A DNA stretch of 15,151 nt from Prevotellaceae bacterium (GCA_003150315.1 QAML01000078.1:57932-73082), one strand, 5' to 3'. Shown: positions 7,221 to 14,412, numbered from the stretch's first letter. Notes: generated by a model from the sequence alone, not told the origin. Translations and numbers: made by a program.

Positions 7221-7926
7221 ACAGCGGTTGCAACAGAGGTTTTACGTTGCGCATCTGACCTAAAATGGCGGTTTTGCGTTTGTTTATATAGTGCGAGGGA
7301 TTTGACGAGTCGAATCTCAGAGGATTTGGCAAAGTTGCGGCTATTAGCGCACACTCACTCTTGGATAGATTCGCTGCATCGGTATGAAAATGTCTTTTTG
7401 CCACAGATTCCGCGCCGTAAATGCCGTTTCCCATTTCTATACTGTTGAGATAAACTTCCATAATCCTCTTCTTGCCCCAAACAAACTCTATAAGCACGGT
7501 GAAATATGCCTCAAAACCTTTCCTTACCCATGAAGAAGTGGGCCACAAAAAGACATTCTTCGCAGTTTGCTGGCTTATGGTGCTTCCGCCACGCTTTCTC
7601 TTTCCCTCAATACGGTCAAAAGCCGCGTCTTGAATCTGTTTCAAATCAAAGCCATGGTGTTTCATGAAAAGTTGATCCTCTGAAGCCACCACGGCAACGG
7701 GAAGATTCTTGCTTATATCCTCTAACGGAACCCATTGATGGTGAAGTTTCAGTTTTTCACCCTTTGCGTGTTGTTGGAAAAGGCGAATAACCATTAAAGG
7801 AGTAACGTAAACAGGCATTACCTTGTAAACAAACACCATTCCGATTGATGACGCAAAAAAGCCTACTATTATCCAGATGGCGATATGCTTTAGAATAGAT
7901 TTTATAAGAAACATGATTTTGCACAT
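7204..7926 (-). CDS. mtgA: Monofunctional biosynthetic peptidoglycan transglycosylase
   Basis: This 240-residue GT51 glycosyltransferase polymerises lipid II into glycan strands at the outer face of the inner membrane. It has one N-terminal membrane anchor (about residues 12-36) and no transpeptidase domain, which separates it from class A PBPs. The GT51 motifs are all present: ASEDQLFMKHHG (81-92, catalytic Glu83), RGGSTISQQTAKNVF (112-126), RKGFEAYF (135-142, second Glu139), KKRIMEVYLN (152-161) and ALIAATLPNPLRF (193-205). ATG 7926 lies in the T-rich tail of the hairpin that ends the upstream OmpA-like gene. ATG 7914 (MFLIKSILKH) is a reasonable alternative start. No separate promoter is visible, so expression may come from read-through. 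Confidence 0.95.
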   Translation of the reverse strand: MCKIMFLIKSILKHIAIWIIVGFFASSIGMVFVYKVMPVYVTPLMVIRLFQQHAKGEKLKLHHQWVPLEDISKNLPVAVVASEDQLFMKHHGFDLKQIQDAAFDRIEGKRKRGGSTISQQTAKNVFLWPTSSWVRKGFEAYFTVLIEFVWGKKRIMEVYLNSIEMGNGIYGAESVAKRHFHTDAANLSKSECALIAATLPNPLRFDSSNPSHYINKRKTAILGQMRNVKPLLQPLFNEAE

Positions 7927-7930
7927 AAAA

Positions 7931-7966
7931 TAAACCGCCGGAGCGGCATCCCTTTCCGGCGGTTTA
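7931..7966 (-). terminator. Strong hairpin terminator or attenuator between the OmpA-like gene and mtgA
   Basis: A perfect 12-bp GC-rich stem (7931-7942 with 7955-7966) encloses a 12-nt loop. Read on the minus strand it is followed by TTTATTTTATG, a weak U-tract that already contains the mtgA start. It lies 18 nt beyond the stop of the OmpA-like gene, as expected for its terminator. Confidence 0.8.
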
Positions 7967-7984
7967 AGAACTTACTTGTTTTGT

Positions 7985-8692
7985 TTACTGAAGCGTGCCT
8001 TCCTGCGCAGATTTGATCATTTTCTGGCTGGCATACATATAAATCTCTACACGACGGTTTTGCTGGCGACCGGCTTCGGTGGAATTATCCTGAACCGGGT
8101 TCTGCTCTCCAAAGCCTTCGGTTTTCTTTATCTGTTTTCCGTTTACGCCGCAAGACTTCAGGTAAGCTTCCACAGCCTGAGCACGTTTGCGTGAAAGATC
8201 CAAGTTCTTGTCTGCGCTTTGTTCCGCTGTGGAGTTTTTCCAACCCTGATTGTCGGTATAACCTTGGATTGCCACGTCAACATCAGTGTTTTTGTTCAGT
8301 ACATTCTGCGCAAAATCGTTCAGGGAAGACTTGGCTGCCGAGCTGAGTTCTGCTTTGCCGGTATTGAAAAGTATTCCGGAGTCAAACGTACACTTTACAG
8401 CCGAAAGCCCATTGTTATCTTTTACTTCCTCTACCTTTGCATTTTCCACGGCTTCGGCTTGTTTCTTAACCTTGTCCATTTTGTTTCCAATCAGAACGCC
8501 TGCGCCTGTACCTACAGCGGCACCAATTATTGCGCCAACGCCTGCATTTCCTGCAGCTTTGCCTATCAGTCCGCCAAGCACTGCACCACTGCCGCCGCCT
8601 ATTATGCCACCTTTTGCAGTGTTATTCATGTTGCAACCGCTGAATACGAGTGCGGCACTTAGTACAACCGCTGAAATCTTCAATACTTTCAT
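7985..8692 (-). CDS. OmpA-family peptidoglycan-associated lipoprotein with glycine-zipper region
   Basis: This 235-residue protein has a lipoprotein signal peptide ending in VFSGC (lipidated Cys20). A long Gly/Ala-rich glycine-zipper stretch (about 28-70, GGIIGGGSGAVLGGLIG ... GAGVLIG) may insert into or line the membrane. After a short Lys/Glu-rich linker comes an OmpA C-terminal domain (about 103-220). It carries ILFNTGKAELS (107-117), IQGYTDN (142-148, Asp147), LDLSRKRAQAV (164-174, Arg170) and GRQQNRRVEI (208-217). The Asp and Arg are the residues that contact diaminopimelate in this fold, so it probably tethers the outer membrane to peptidoglycan. It follows the DUF3127 gene by 44 nt with no promoter or terminator in between, so the two are likely one operon. 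A strong hairpin follows its stop. Confidence 0.92.
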   Translation of the reverse strand: MKVLKISAVVLSAALVFSGCNMNNTAKGGIIGGGSGAVLGGLIGKAAGNAGVGAIIGAAVGTGAGVLIGNKMDKVKKQAEAVENAKVEEVKDNNGLSAVKCTFDSGILFNTGKAELSSAAKSSLNDFAQNVLNKNTDVDVAIQGYTDNQGWKNSTAEQSADKNLDLSRKRAQAVEAYLKSCGVNGKQIKKTEGFGEQNPVQDNSTEAGRQQNRRVEIYMYASQKMIKSAQEGTLQ

Positions 8693-8736
8693 AACTCTTA
8701 TGTTTTTTGTTTGTTGATTGCCTTTTTTGTCTCTTG

Positions 8737-9126
8737 TTAAAATGGAAGGTCGTCGTTTTGCGGACCGCCTGCCATGATGTCGTCAGTCGGAGTGGTGGTT
8801 TGCGTTGCAGTAGGTGCAGGAGCAAAAGCCGCATCCGGCGTTTGCGCAGCTGCTGTTGCGGGAACAACTCTCCAAGCACGGATGTTGTTAAACCAACGTC
8901 CGTTATATTCGTGAGCATCTATATCAAACGAAACCGTATATTCGCCGTTAAGTTGAATATTGAACTGTTTCAGACGATCCTCGCCGAACACATTAAAAAC
9001 GCATTTACGGGGATATTGGTCATGAGTCTCTATTACGAAATCCTGAGTCATCCACTGTGAACCCGATGTCTTTGACACGCCGCTTCTCGGTTCGCTTACG
9101 AATATTATCTTTCCTGTTATATCCAT
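8737..9126 (-). CDS. DUF3127 domain protein with SSB-like acidic C-terminal tip
   Basis: This 129-residue protein matches the DUF3127 pattern I know from Bacteroidetes: GKIIFVSEPRSGVSKTSGSQW (5-25), QDFVIETHDQYPRKCVFNVFGED (28-50), VSFDIDAHEYNGRWFNNIRAW (65-85). A flexible Ala/Pro/Thr linker (about 89-118) follows, and the chain ends in QNDDLPF. Small beta-rich N-terminus, disordered linker and acidic DDLPF tip copy the layout of single-stranded DNA-binding proteins, so an OB-like fold with nucleic-acid binding is a fair inference; the family function is not established as far as I know. A longer in-frame start at 9267 exists, but the added 47 residues resemble no domain and run through the promoter. 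ATG 9126 (MDITGKI) matches the family start. Confidence 0.88.
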   Translation of the reverse strand: MDITGKIIFVSEPRSGVSKTSGSQWMTQDFVIETHDQYPRKCVFNVFGEDRLKQFNIQLNGEYTVSFDIDAHEYNGRWFNNIRAWRVVPATAAAQTPDAAFAPAPTATQTTTPTDDIMAGGPQNDDLPF

Positions 9127-9150
9127 TTTATTTCTTATTCTTTTATGCTG

Positions 9151-9183
9151 CAAAGCTACTAAAAATTTTACATTCGGGGCGAA
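9151..9183 (-). promoter_or_regulatory. Promoter for the DUF3127 / OmpA-lipoprotein unit
   Basis: On the minus strand TAGCTTTG (9158 to 9151) is a perfect -7 element. A TTCG at 9183-9180 is a one-mismatch -33 element with a 21-nt spacer. The predicted start near 9144 leaves an 18-nt leader to ATG 9126, which supports that start over the longer ORF. Confidence 0.6.
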
Positions 9184-9223
9184 GGAACAAACGGGTATAT
9201 TTTCCGTTTGCCAACATGAACAT

Positions 9224-9264
9224 AAAAAAACGCCTCCCCACGCATTTGCATACGTGAGGAGACG
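9224..9264 (-). terminator. Rho-independent terminator of the small heat-shock gene
   Basis: On the minus strand CGTCTCCTCACG (9264-9253) pairs with CGTGGGGAGGCG (9242-9231) over 12 bp with two wobble pairs and a 10-nt loop. It is followed by TTTTTTT (9230-9224). It lies about 30 nt past the hsp20 stop and upstream of the DUF3127 promoter, separating the two units. Confidence 0.88.
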
Positions 9265-9291
9265 CAACTTCTAAACAATCCAATGAATAAT

Positions 9292-9720
9292 TTACTTAAC
9301 TTCTATGTTGGTTATCTTTGCCACCTTGGCTTCTTCGGGAACTTTAGGCAATTCCACTTCGAGCACACCGTTTTCAACCTTTGCGGAAATCTTGTTGCGG
9401 TCTACATCATCGGGTAAAATCATAGCCTGCTGGAATTTGGTATAACTAAATTCGCGACGCAAGTAGCGACCTTTCTTTTCGTCTTTCTTTTCATTCTTCT
9501 TTTCCATGGCTATTACGAGATTTCCTTCATCGTCAACGTGAATATTGAAATCTTCTTTAGTCATGCCCGGAGCTGCAACCTCAACTGTATAATCTTTTTC
9601 GTGTTCCACAACATTGATTGCCGGTTCTGTGGCGTTTGCCTTTTCCATCCAATCGTTATCAAAGAAGTCATTAAAAATGCTTGGTAACCAATTCTGATTT
9701 CTTCTTACTAATGTTGTCAT
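9292..9720 (-). CDS. Small heat-shock protein, Hsp20/alpha-crystallin family
   Basis: This 142-residue ATP-independent holdase binds unfolding proteins in the cytoplasm and forms oligomers. The N-terminal segment VRRNQNWLPSIFNDFF (5-20) is typical of Bacteroidetes members. The alpha-crystallin domain covers about residues 33-126, with PAINVVEHEKDYTVEVAAPGM (33-53), a Lys/Glu-rich segment (KKNEKKDEKKGRYLRREFSY, 74-93) and the signature NGVLEVELPK (117-126). The short C-terminal extension has IEV (139-141), a possible IxV oligomerisation motif. It has an unusually clear Shine-Dalgarno-like AGGAGA about 10 nt before the ATG, while its neighbours have none. No TAnnTTTG box is seen upstream; instead a sigma-54-like element occurs at 9805-9821. 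Confidence 0.93.
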   Translation of the reverse strand: MTTLVRRNQNWLPSIFNDFFDNDWMEKANATEPAINVVEHEKDYTVEVAAPGMTKEDFNIHVDDEGNLVIAMEKKNEKKDEKKGRYLRREFSYTKFQQAMILPDDVDRNKISAKVENGVLEVELPKVPEEAKVAKITNIEVK

Positions 9721-9804
9721 AGCTTTAATCTCCTATCTTTATTTGTTCTTTATCTGTTTGTTATCGTCCCTCTGCGTTTCCGCTTCGGAATTCACCTTAT
9801 AATT

Positions 9805-9821
9805 CGCAAACCGAATGCCAG
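9805..9821 (-). promoter_or_regulatory. Possible sigma-54 (-24/-12) promoter for hsp20
   Basis: Read on the minus strand from 9821, the sequence is CTGGCATTCGGTTTGCG. It matches YTGGCA and TTGC of the sigma-54 consensus with the required GG-N10-GC spacing. Transcription would start near 9794, about 74 nt before the hsp20 ATG. An inverted repeat (9857-9885) lies at a distance suitable for an activator. No canonical Bacteroidetes promoter competes in this region. This is a motif match only. Confidence 0.4.
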
Positions 9822-9856
9822 ACAAAGGAGATGCCACGAGATTTTTATTTTATCCA

Positions 9857-9885
9857 CTGTAAAACAACAGATTAGCCATTTACAG
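9857..9885. promoter_or_regulatory. Inverted repeat CTGTAAA-N15-TTTACAG upstream of hsp20
   Basis: Perfect 7-bp half-sites at 9857-9863 and 9879-9885 have centres 22 bp apart, about two helical turns. The repeat is centred roughly 77 bp upstream of the start predicted from the sigma-54-like element, which would suit an enhancer-binding protein. A weak 15-nt-loop hairpin with no function remains possible. Confidence 0.3.
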
Positions 9886-10119
9886 GAGTTTTCATACGCA
9901 TTTTGAGCATATCATTTTTGTCAAAAGCCATGACATTTGCAGACATTTTGGCACACAAATCACCGGATATGCAAACGCCAAAGCACCGGTACACTGTCGC
10001 ATGCCATACGCAAAAAAGAGTATTTCCTGCGGCTTTTCCGTATTACCTTATGACACAGCCACTTACCGCTTTTTCTAAAGATTTTTCAAGTTATTGTTTT
10101 TCAGATACTTATAAAGATC
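9886..10119. other. Non-coding part of the hsp20-mscS gap, nothing recognised
   Basis: This is the middle of a 595-bp gap (9721-10315). One open frame of 81 codons (9903-10148) crosses it, but it has no family resemblance, no promoter and runs into the repeat array, so I do not treat it as a gene. I see no tRNA, riboswitch or strong terminator here. Confidence 0.5.
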
Positions 10120-10120
10120 A

Positions 10121-10204
10121 AAAATATAAGGCACATATTTTAAAATAAGTGCCTTGTATTTTAAAATACATGGCTTGTATTTTTTACGATAAGCCATGTG
10201 TTTT
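10121..10204. repeat. Intergenic modular repeat array, copy 3 (four 21-nt units)
   Basis: The units lie at 10121-10141, 10142-10162, 10163-10183 and 10184-10204 with the same order and orientation as copy 2. The first three units are identical to copy 2; the fourth differs in its left part (TTACGATAAGCC against TTGCAACAAGCC). The C-type hairpin (10168-10178 with 10189-10199) keeps pairing through one G-U wobble and is followed by seven T (10201-10207). It lies about 110 nt past the mscS stop, so it could end that minus-strand transcript. Copy 2 lies a similar distance past the rlmH stop. Confidence 0.9.
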
Positions 10205-10315
10205 TTTCGGCATCGGCTTATAGCATCATTTCATGCCGTTTGTCGTAAAATTATACAGAGATTTCCGAGACAAAATACCATGAGCCATGCCCGGAAATCC
10301 GTCGTACTGCGCGAT

Positions 10316-12721
10316 TCAGACTTGTCCGGGTTGGGAAGAGCCTGACGTGATGCGCTCCAAACGTGATTTTTCCTCTTCGCCCATATCCTCTATGATATGA
10401 ATGTCGCGTTGCGGGAACGGCATCGAGATACCGTTGGCATTAAACGCATTGTAAACCGCCTCGTATATGTCGCCCATGGCATAAAGCTTTGTGGCAACCG
10501 GAAGCCAAATGACCACGCGCAGCTGTACTCCGCTTTCGCCCAATTCTTTCAACACTATTCTGAAACCGCGAGTCTTATCGTAATTCTCAAGCTTGGATAT
10601 GGCATCGGTCATGATGCTGCGCGCATTTTCGATGTCCGTGCCGTAAGCCACGTCAACGGGAATCTGCGCCACTTCATAACGATGGTTTCGCGTAAGGTTC
10701 TTAAAGTTCTTGCTGAAAAGCTGGTTGTTCAAAAATGCAATGATTGAACCGTCGAGAGCCTCAATCATAGTGCTCTGATAAGAGATGTCGACAACCTGAC
10801 CACGCACTCCGTCGCATTCTATAATGTCTCCTATGTGCAGACGACCCGTCATGAGCGATACGCCGTAGAACAAATTTTCCAGAGTGTCCTTCATGGCAAA
10901 ACCGATACCCGTTGAAAGACCGCCCATGGCAACGAGAATTCCCGACGTGCTTATGTTGAGACACAACATGGAGATTACCACATACAGAAACCACATTGTA
11001 AAAGTGCACAACTTCATTACAAGAGCTTTCTCGCCTATCACTGTCTTCTTCTTTCCGCCATAATAAAGGATGAAGAACGAGTGGAACACATACACAAGGT
11101 ATTTCACCACATGGAAAAAGGAGAAAACTATGAGAATCTTGAACAAATTTATGCGGGCAACGCCTGTAATGTCAATGAAGTTTGTAAAGAACAGGAACTT
11201 GCATATTTCGGAGAGCGAAAATACCTCGGTTGCCATGTAAAAACTAAAGAAGAAACTCGAAGCCATTATGACCGGCACAAAAACTCTGCGTACAAAATCG
11301 TACACCCACGTTTGACGTATGTCCGACTTGCCTTTCTTTATATGCGTATTGCGATATTGTTCCAAAATATCATAGATGCAGGTTATGGTTTGTATGCACG
11401 TGAACTGCATGATCCACCATATCAGAAGTTGCACACTGAGTAACGTATACCCCATCCATGATGTTACGACGCTCGCAACCATTACCACAAACGATATGCC
11501 CGAATAGAACATATCGCTACGGGGCAAACTCTTGTGGCGACGCACTATTACGGAAAGCTGCCACAATGTAGCAATAAACATGAGCGGCGGGAAACAGAGA
11601 TTGACCATTTCGTTTGGAATGAAAATAATTCTGCACGTTATGACAATGAATCCCACGAGAATCAAAGGCGAGTAAATGCGGAAACCATCCCTTATCTGCG
11701 ACCCGTCGAGCCTTACAAGCAGAGAAATAAGAATCACCGCAAGCAACCAGGCGTATTGCACCAAAAGCTTACAAGCCATTAGGAAAAAGTTATGCTTCAG
11801 CACAAAAAGCCAAAGAATCATGACGACTATGGCAAAGGTTACGGTGGTAGACGCCATTATTATGCACGGTTTCTTTTCACGGAACTGGGGGGTCTTAAAC
11901 CTGCCGGGCAATACTAACCTTATGAACAGCAAGTTCAAAATCGTTGCTACAACAGCGTAAAACAACATGAAAATAAACCAACTCGCAACTACCGGTCCGC
12001 GCCACTGCGATGTGGTTCGCGTATGTGCCGAAGAATATTTCTCATGAAGGCTGTAGCGCGCCCTTGTTACCGAAGAACGAAGATTGGAAAGGATGTCGAA
12101 GTAAGTTTCATCACCATTGACAAAAATACTCTGCCTTATATTATTGTAACGTTTGATTGCGTAATCGTTCAAAGACTTCAAACGCTTCTCAACTTTGCCG
12201 TAAATGTCTTGGTATTCCCTTAATTCTCCGCCTTGATTCTCCAAAGTTCTTTTCATAGCCACACAAAGCGTAAGACATACGTCCCTGTCCATTTGTTCCT
12301 GCTTGTTGAGAATTTCTTTCGGCATGTGCTCCAAATTGTCTATGAGACCCTCGTAGCGAGCCTGCTCCACATCCATCTTTGTAAGCACTTTGTCGAAAGG
12401 CAACTTCACATTGTTGAAATCATCATATAAATCGGTAGCTTTATTACAGGCATAAGTAAGGTCGAATATGTAATCAATCTTCTGCGAATAGAGCATCAGG
12501 GCAATTTGGTTGCTCTCGTTCATGATTTCCATGAGATGTTTGTGAATTCTCTCGCGAATAGCCTGCCCCATAACTATACTTCGGCGACTGTCTCTCTGAT
12601 ACATTTCCAATTCTTCCCTGAGAACGGCAAGAGTTTGTCCGAGATTTTTTTCGTTAAGTACTGCCGACGCAGGAATAGCAAGAAACAGCACGGCAAAAAT
12701 TAAAAATATCGTTTTACGCAT
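10316..12721 (-). CDS. Large mechanosensitive ion channel of the MscS superfamily (MscK/MscM-like architecture)
   Basis: This protein of about 800 residues has an N-terminal signal sequence (MRKTIFLIFAVLFLAIPASA). A helical, probably coiled-coil periplasmic domain of about 220 residues follows, then about ten to eleven membrane helices, then the MscS core near the C-terminus. The pore helix and start of the beta domain read GILVAMGGLSTGIGFAMKDTLENLF ... LHIGDIIECDGVRGQVVDIS (about 597-650, counted from the upstream ATG). The Gly/Ala packing of TM3 and the GD(I)IE..G..G.V..I pattern are family hallmarks. It should open under membrane tension to release solutes on osmotic downshock. ATG 12721 is chosen because it begins the signal peptide and allows a short leader after the -7 box; ATG 12730, three codons upstream, is possible. 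It is transcribed alone, divergent from the sugar kinase. Confidence 0.92.
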   Translation of the reverse strand: MRKTIFLIFAVLFLAIPASAVLNEKNLGQTLAVLREELEMYQRDSRRSIVMGQAIRERIHKHLMEIMNESNQIALMLYSQKIDYIFDLTYACNKATDLYDDFNNVKLPFDKVLTKMDVEQARYEGLIDNLEHMPKEILNKQEQMDRDVCLTLCVAMKRTLENQGGELREYQDIYGKVEKRLKSLNDYAIKRYNNIRQSIFVNGDETYFDILSNLRSSVTRARYSLHEKYSSAHTRTTSQWRGPVVASWFIFMLFYAVVATILNLLFIRLVLPGRFKTPQFREKKPCIIMASTTVTFAIVVMILWLFVLKHNFFLMACKLLVQYAWLLAVILISLLVRLDGSQIRDGFRIYSPLILVGFIVITCRIIFIPNEMVNLCFPPLMFIATLWQLSVIVRRHKSLPRSDMFYSGISFVVMVASVVTSWMGYTLLSVQLLIWWIMQFTCIQTITCIYDILEQYRNTHIKKGKSDIRQTWVYDFVRRVFVPVIMASSFFFSFYMATEVFSLSEICKFLFFTNFIDITGVARINLFKILIVFSFFHVVKYLVYVFHSFFILYYGGKKKTVIGEKALVMKLCTFTMWFLYVVISMLCLNISTSGILVAMGGLSTGIGFAMKDTLENLFYGVSLMTGRLHIGDIIECDGVRGQVVDISYQSTMIEALDGSIIAFLNNQLFSKNFKNLTRNHRYEVAQIPVDVAYGTDIENARSIMTDAISKLENYDKTRGFRIVLKELGESGVQLRVVIWLPVATKLYAMGDIYEAVYNAFNANGISMPFPQRDIHIIEDMGEEEKSRLERITSGSSQPGQV

Positions 12722-12743
12722 AATCACCATGTCAATATTGTAG

Positions 12744-12751
12744 CAAAGTTA
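12744..12751 (-). promoter_or_regulatory. -7 promoter element for mscS
   Basis: On the minus strand TAACTTTG (12751 to 12744) is a perfect TAnnTTTG match. A TTCG at 12777-12774 lies 22 nt upstream, slightly beyond the usual spacing. Transcription would start near 12737, which makes ATG 12730 nearly leaderless and favours ATG 12721. Confidence 0.55.
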
Positions 12752-12815
12752 GAAATATTATGTGAGAAATAAGCGAAATAACTCTTCAAGCTTACTTTTA
12801 TTGCAATGAAACAAT

Positions 12816-12823
12816 TATCTTTG
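12816..12823 (+). promoter_or_regulatory. -7 promoter element for the BadF/BadG-type kinase
   Basis: TATCTTTG (12816-12823) matches TAnnTTTG, but no convincing TTTG is seen at the -33 distance. Start near 12830 implies a leader of about 98 nt before ATG 12928, longer than others in the window. The leader holds two tiny ORFs with no further support. Confidence 0.5.
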
Positions 12824-12927
12824 CATCGTTATAAACAAAATTCCGACCTGCACACATGCGACATATTAAAACGGACAAATTGCTATGGTAACAAAATAAA
12901 CGAGGCAGACGGACAAGTATTTTTAGT

Positions 12928-13785
12928 ATGGCAACTTTAATTGTAGATAGCGGATCGACTAAAACCGATTGGATAATTATTGCCGGCGACGGAAGCATAA
13001 AGACTTTCAAAACGGAAGGCATTAACCCTGTGGTGGGAAGCATTAACATAATCAATAAAACCATCACAGAAAATTTCATGCCCCAAATCGAAGGGACAGA
13101 AATAGACAGACTTTTCTTTTACGGCGCAGGCTGCACAAAAAACAAGAAACATCTCATAGAGGAATGCCTTGCAAAAATTTTCCCCAAAACCGAAATAGAA
13201 GTGGCATCCGACGTTCTTGCGGCCGCAAGAGCCTTGTGCGGACATAAAGAAGGCATTGCCTGCATACTGGGCACGGGGTCGAACAGCTGTTTGTTCAATG
13301 GAAAAGATATTGTTGAGAACATTTCTCCGCTGGGATACATTCTCGGCGATGAAGGGAGCGGTGCCGTGCTCGGAAGAACCTTTATAAGCGATGTTTTGAA
13401 AGGAGAACTTCCGCAGGACATCAGAGATAACTTTTTCGAGGAGACTCATCTTACTGAAGAGCTCATAATAGAGAATGTTTACAGCAAACCTATGCCCAAC
13501 CGTTTCCTTGCAAGTTTCGTTCCTTTTCTGTTGCGTCATCACCACGACAGTCAGATTGCCGAACTTCTCGTGGCTAATTTCCGCCGTTTCCTGCAAAGAA
13601 ACGTAAAGAAATACAATCGCCCCGATCTTCCCATTAATTTTATCGGCGGAGTGGCTAATAGTTTTCTCGAGGAGATATCCGTGGCGTTGAAGATAGAACA
13701 TATTACTCTCGGTCGTGTAGAACAGAGTCCGCAAAAGGGACTTATCTGTTACCACACCACTTCCGCGAGCGAATTCATTATATAA
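12928..13785 (+). CDS. BadF/BadG/BcrA/BcrD-family ATPase, N-acetylglucosamine/muramic-acid-kinase-like
   Basis: This 285-residue cytoplasmic protein of the ASKHA (actin/sugar kinase/Hsp70) fold shows the family's nucleotide and sugar elements in order: phosphate-1 loop LIVDSGSTKTDW (4-15), FFYGAGCT (63-70), SDVLAAARALCG (94-105, with candidate catalytic Asp95), phosphate-2 loop CILGTGSNSCLF (112-123), GYILGDEGSGAVLGR (136-150) and the adenosine-motif region FIGGVANSF (238-246). The length and the GDEGSG element fit GlcNAc- or MurNAc-kinase-like members better than the Fe-S-linked BadF activators, as the cysteine pair of those activators is not evident. The likely reaction is ATP-dependent phosphorylation of an amino sugar from cell-wall or glycan turnover; the exact sugar is inference. 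It is transcribed alone, divergent from mscS, and ends at a long hairpin. Confidence 0.88.
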   Translation: MATLIVDSGSTKTDWIIIAGDGSIKTFKTEGINPVVGSINIINKTITENFMPQIEGTEIDRLFFYGAGCTKNKKHLIEECLAKIFPKTEIEVASDVLAAARALCGHKEGIACILGTGSNSCLFNGKDIVENISPLGYILGDEGSGAVLGRTFISDVLKGELPQDIRDNFFEETHLTEELIIENVYSKPMPNRFLASFVPFLLRHHHDSQIAELLVANFRRFLQRNVKKYNRPDLPINFIGGVANSFLEEISVALKIEHITLGRVEQSPQKGLICYHTTSASEFII

Positions 13786-13802
13786 TTATTGCATTAAAAC
13801 AG

Positions 13803-13841
13803 AAACAGGGGGAAACGAATGCTGTTCGTTTCTCCCTGTTT
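13803..13841. terminator. Long bidirectional hairpin between the kinase and lipoprotein genes
   Basis: A 17-bp stem (13803-13819 with 13825-13841, one G-U wobble) closes a 5-nt loop, TGCTG. It lies between two convergent genes, 17 nt past the kinase stop and 16 nt from the stop of the lipoprotein gene. On the plus strand the T8 run comes about 10 nt after the stem. On the minus strand the stem is followed by CTGTTTTAATGC. It most likely serves both transcripts. Confidence 0.82.
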
Positions 13842-13857
13842 GCTTATATACTTTTTT

Positions 13858-14412
13858 TTAATTGCCGAAAACTATGGTATACCAGCCGTCTTCTCTTTTC
13901 GCAGGCTTCTGCACGCAGATAGTACGAGCGTATGCATCGTAATTCTTTATCTTTGTAACACCCGGCGAAAGCCTTTTCTCGGTTACGAAACGGCAGTTGA
14001 ATTCGTCTTCCACCATTCCAAAATCCACTATTTCGGCGTAGAATTTGTCGGCATCGTCTTTGTTTGCAAAATCCACGCTTACTTCCGGGTCCATAAAGGT
14101 TGTTATTTGCAGTGCAAAGGCATGCGGCGATGTTTTTTCATATACAAAACCGTAATTATTTGCGGCAGGCTTCACATTCAAACCCTTGCCATAAACCACA
14201 ACGCGCTTCTCCATGGAATCTATCACTGCCGATTTGTCCCACAACTTGGGAAGCTTACTCTCTGCAAGTTTGTTCTCATCCATTTTTGCGGGATTGTCCA
14301 CTACGTCGAGCATGTCTTTGTAAACAGGTTCGAAAGCACATTCGTTTTTACACGAAACCGCAAACAAAACCGCGAGCAACGCGCCCGCAAGTACCATTAT
14401 CTTGTGTTTCAT
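13858..14412 (-). CDS. Small lipoprotein of unknown function
   Basis: This 184-residue protein has a lipoprotein signal peptide (MKHKIMVLAGALLAVLFAVSC, predicted lipidated Cys21). I recognise no family. The mature part begins with polar, Asp/Lys-rich sequence, has YGKGLNVKPAANNYGFVY (74-91), and alternates short beta-like stretches (FALQITTF, FYAEIVDFGMVEDEFNCRFV) up to the C-terminal GWYTIVFGN. It looks like a compact beta-rich periplasmic or outer-membrane-anchored domain. Cysteines at 25, 139 and 166 besides the lipidated one could allow a disulfide. Its ATG overlaps the stop of the upstream lipoprotein gene by 4 nt (ATGA at 14412-14409), so the two form a translationally coupled operon. 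Terminated by the hairpin at 13803-13841. Confidence 0.8.
   Translation of the reverse strand: MKHKIMVLAGALLAVLFAVSCKNECAFEPVYKDMLDVVDNPAKMDENKLAESKLPKLWDKSAVIDSMEKRVVVYGKGLNVKPAANNYGFVYEKTSPHAFALQITTFMDPEVSVDFANKDDADKFYAEIVDFGMVEDEFNCRFVTEKRLSPGVTKIKNYDAYARTICVQKPAKREDGWYTIVFGN

Noticed and set aside
8219..8717. Plus-strand open frames across the OmpA-lipoprotein gene (8219-8662 and 8286-8717)
   Set aside because: They are antisense to a well-defined lipoprotein/OmpA gene and reflect its biased codon usage.
9903..10148. 81-codon open frame between hsp20 and mscS
   Set aside because: It has no promoter, no known domain, and its end lies within the repeat array, so chance is the simplest explanation.
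12856..12899. Two tiny ORFs (11 and 4 codons) in the kinase leader, considered as a leader peptide
   Set aside because: There is no run of regulatory codons, no attenuator hairpin and no Shine-Dalgarno sequence; such short ORFs are expected by chance.
12937..13755. 272-codon open frame on the minus strand
   Set aside because: It is antisense to the BadF/BadG-type kinase, whose motifs are clear. The translation has no recognisable features.
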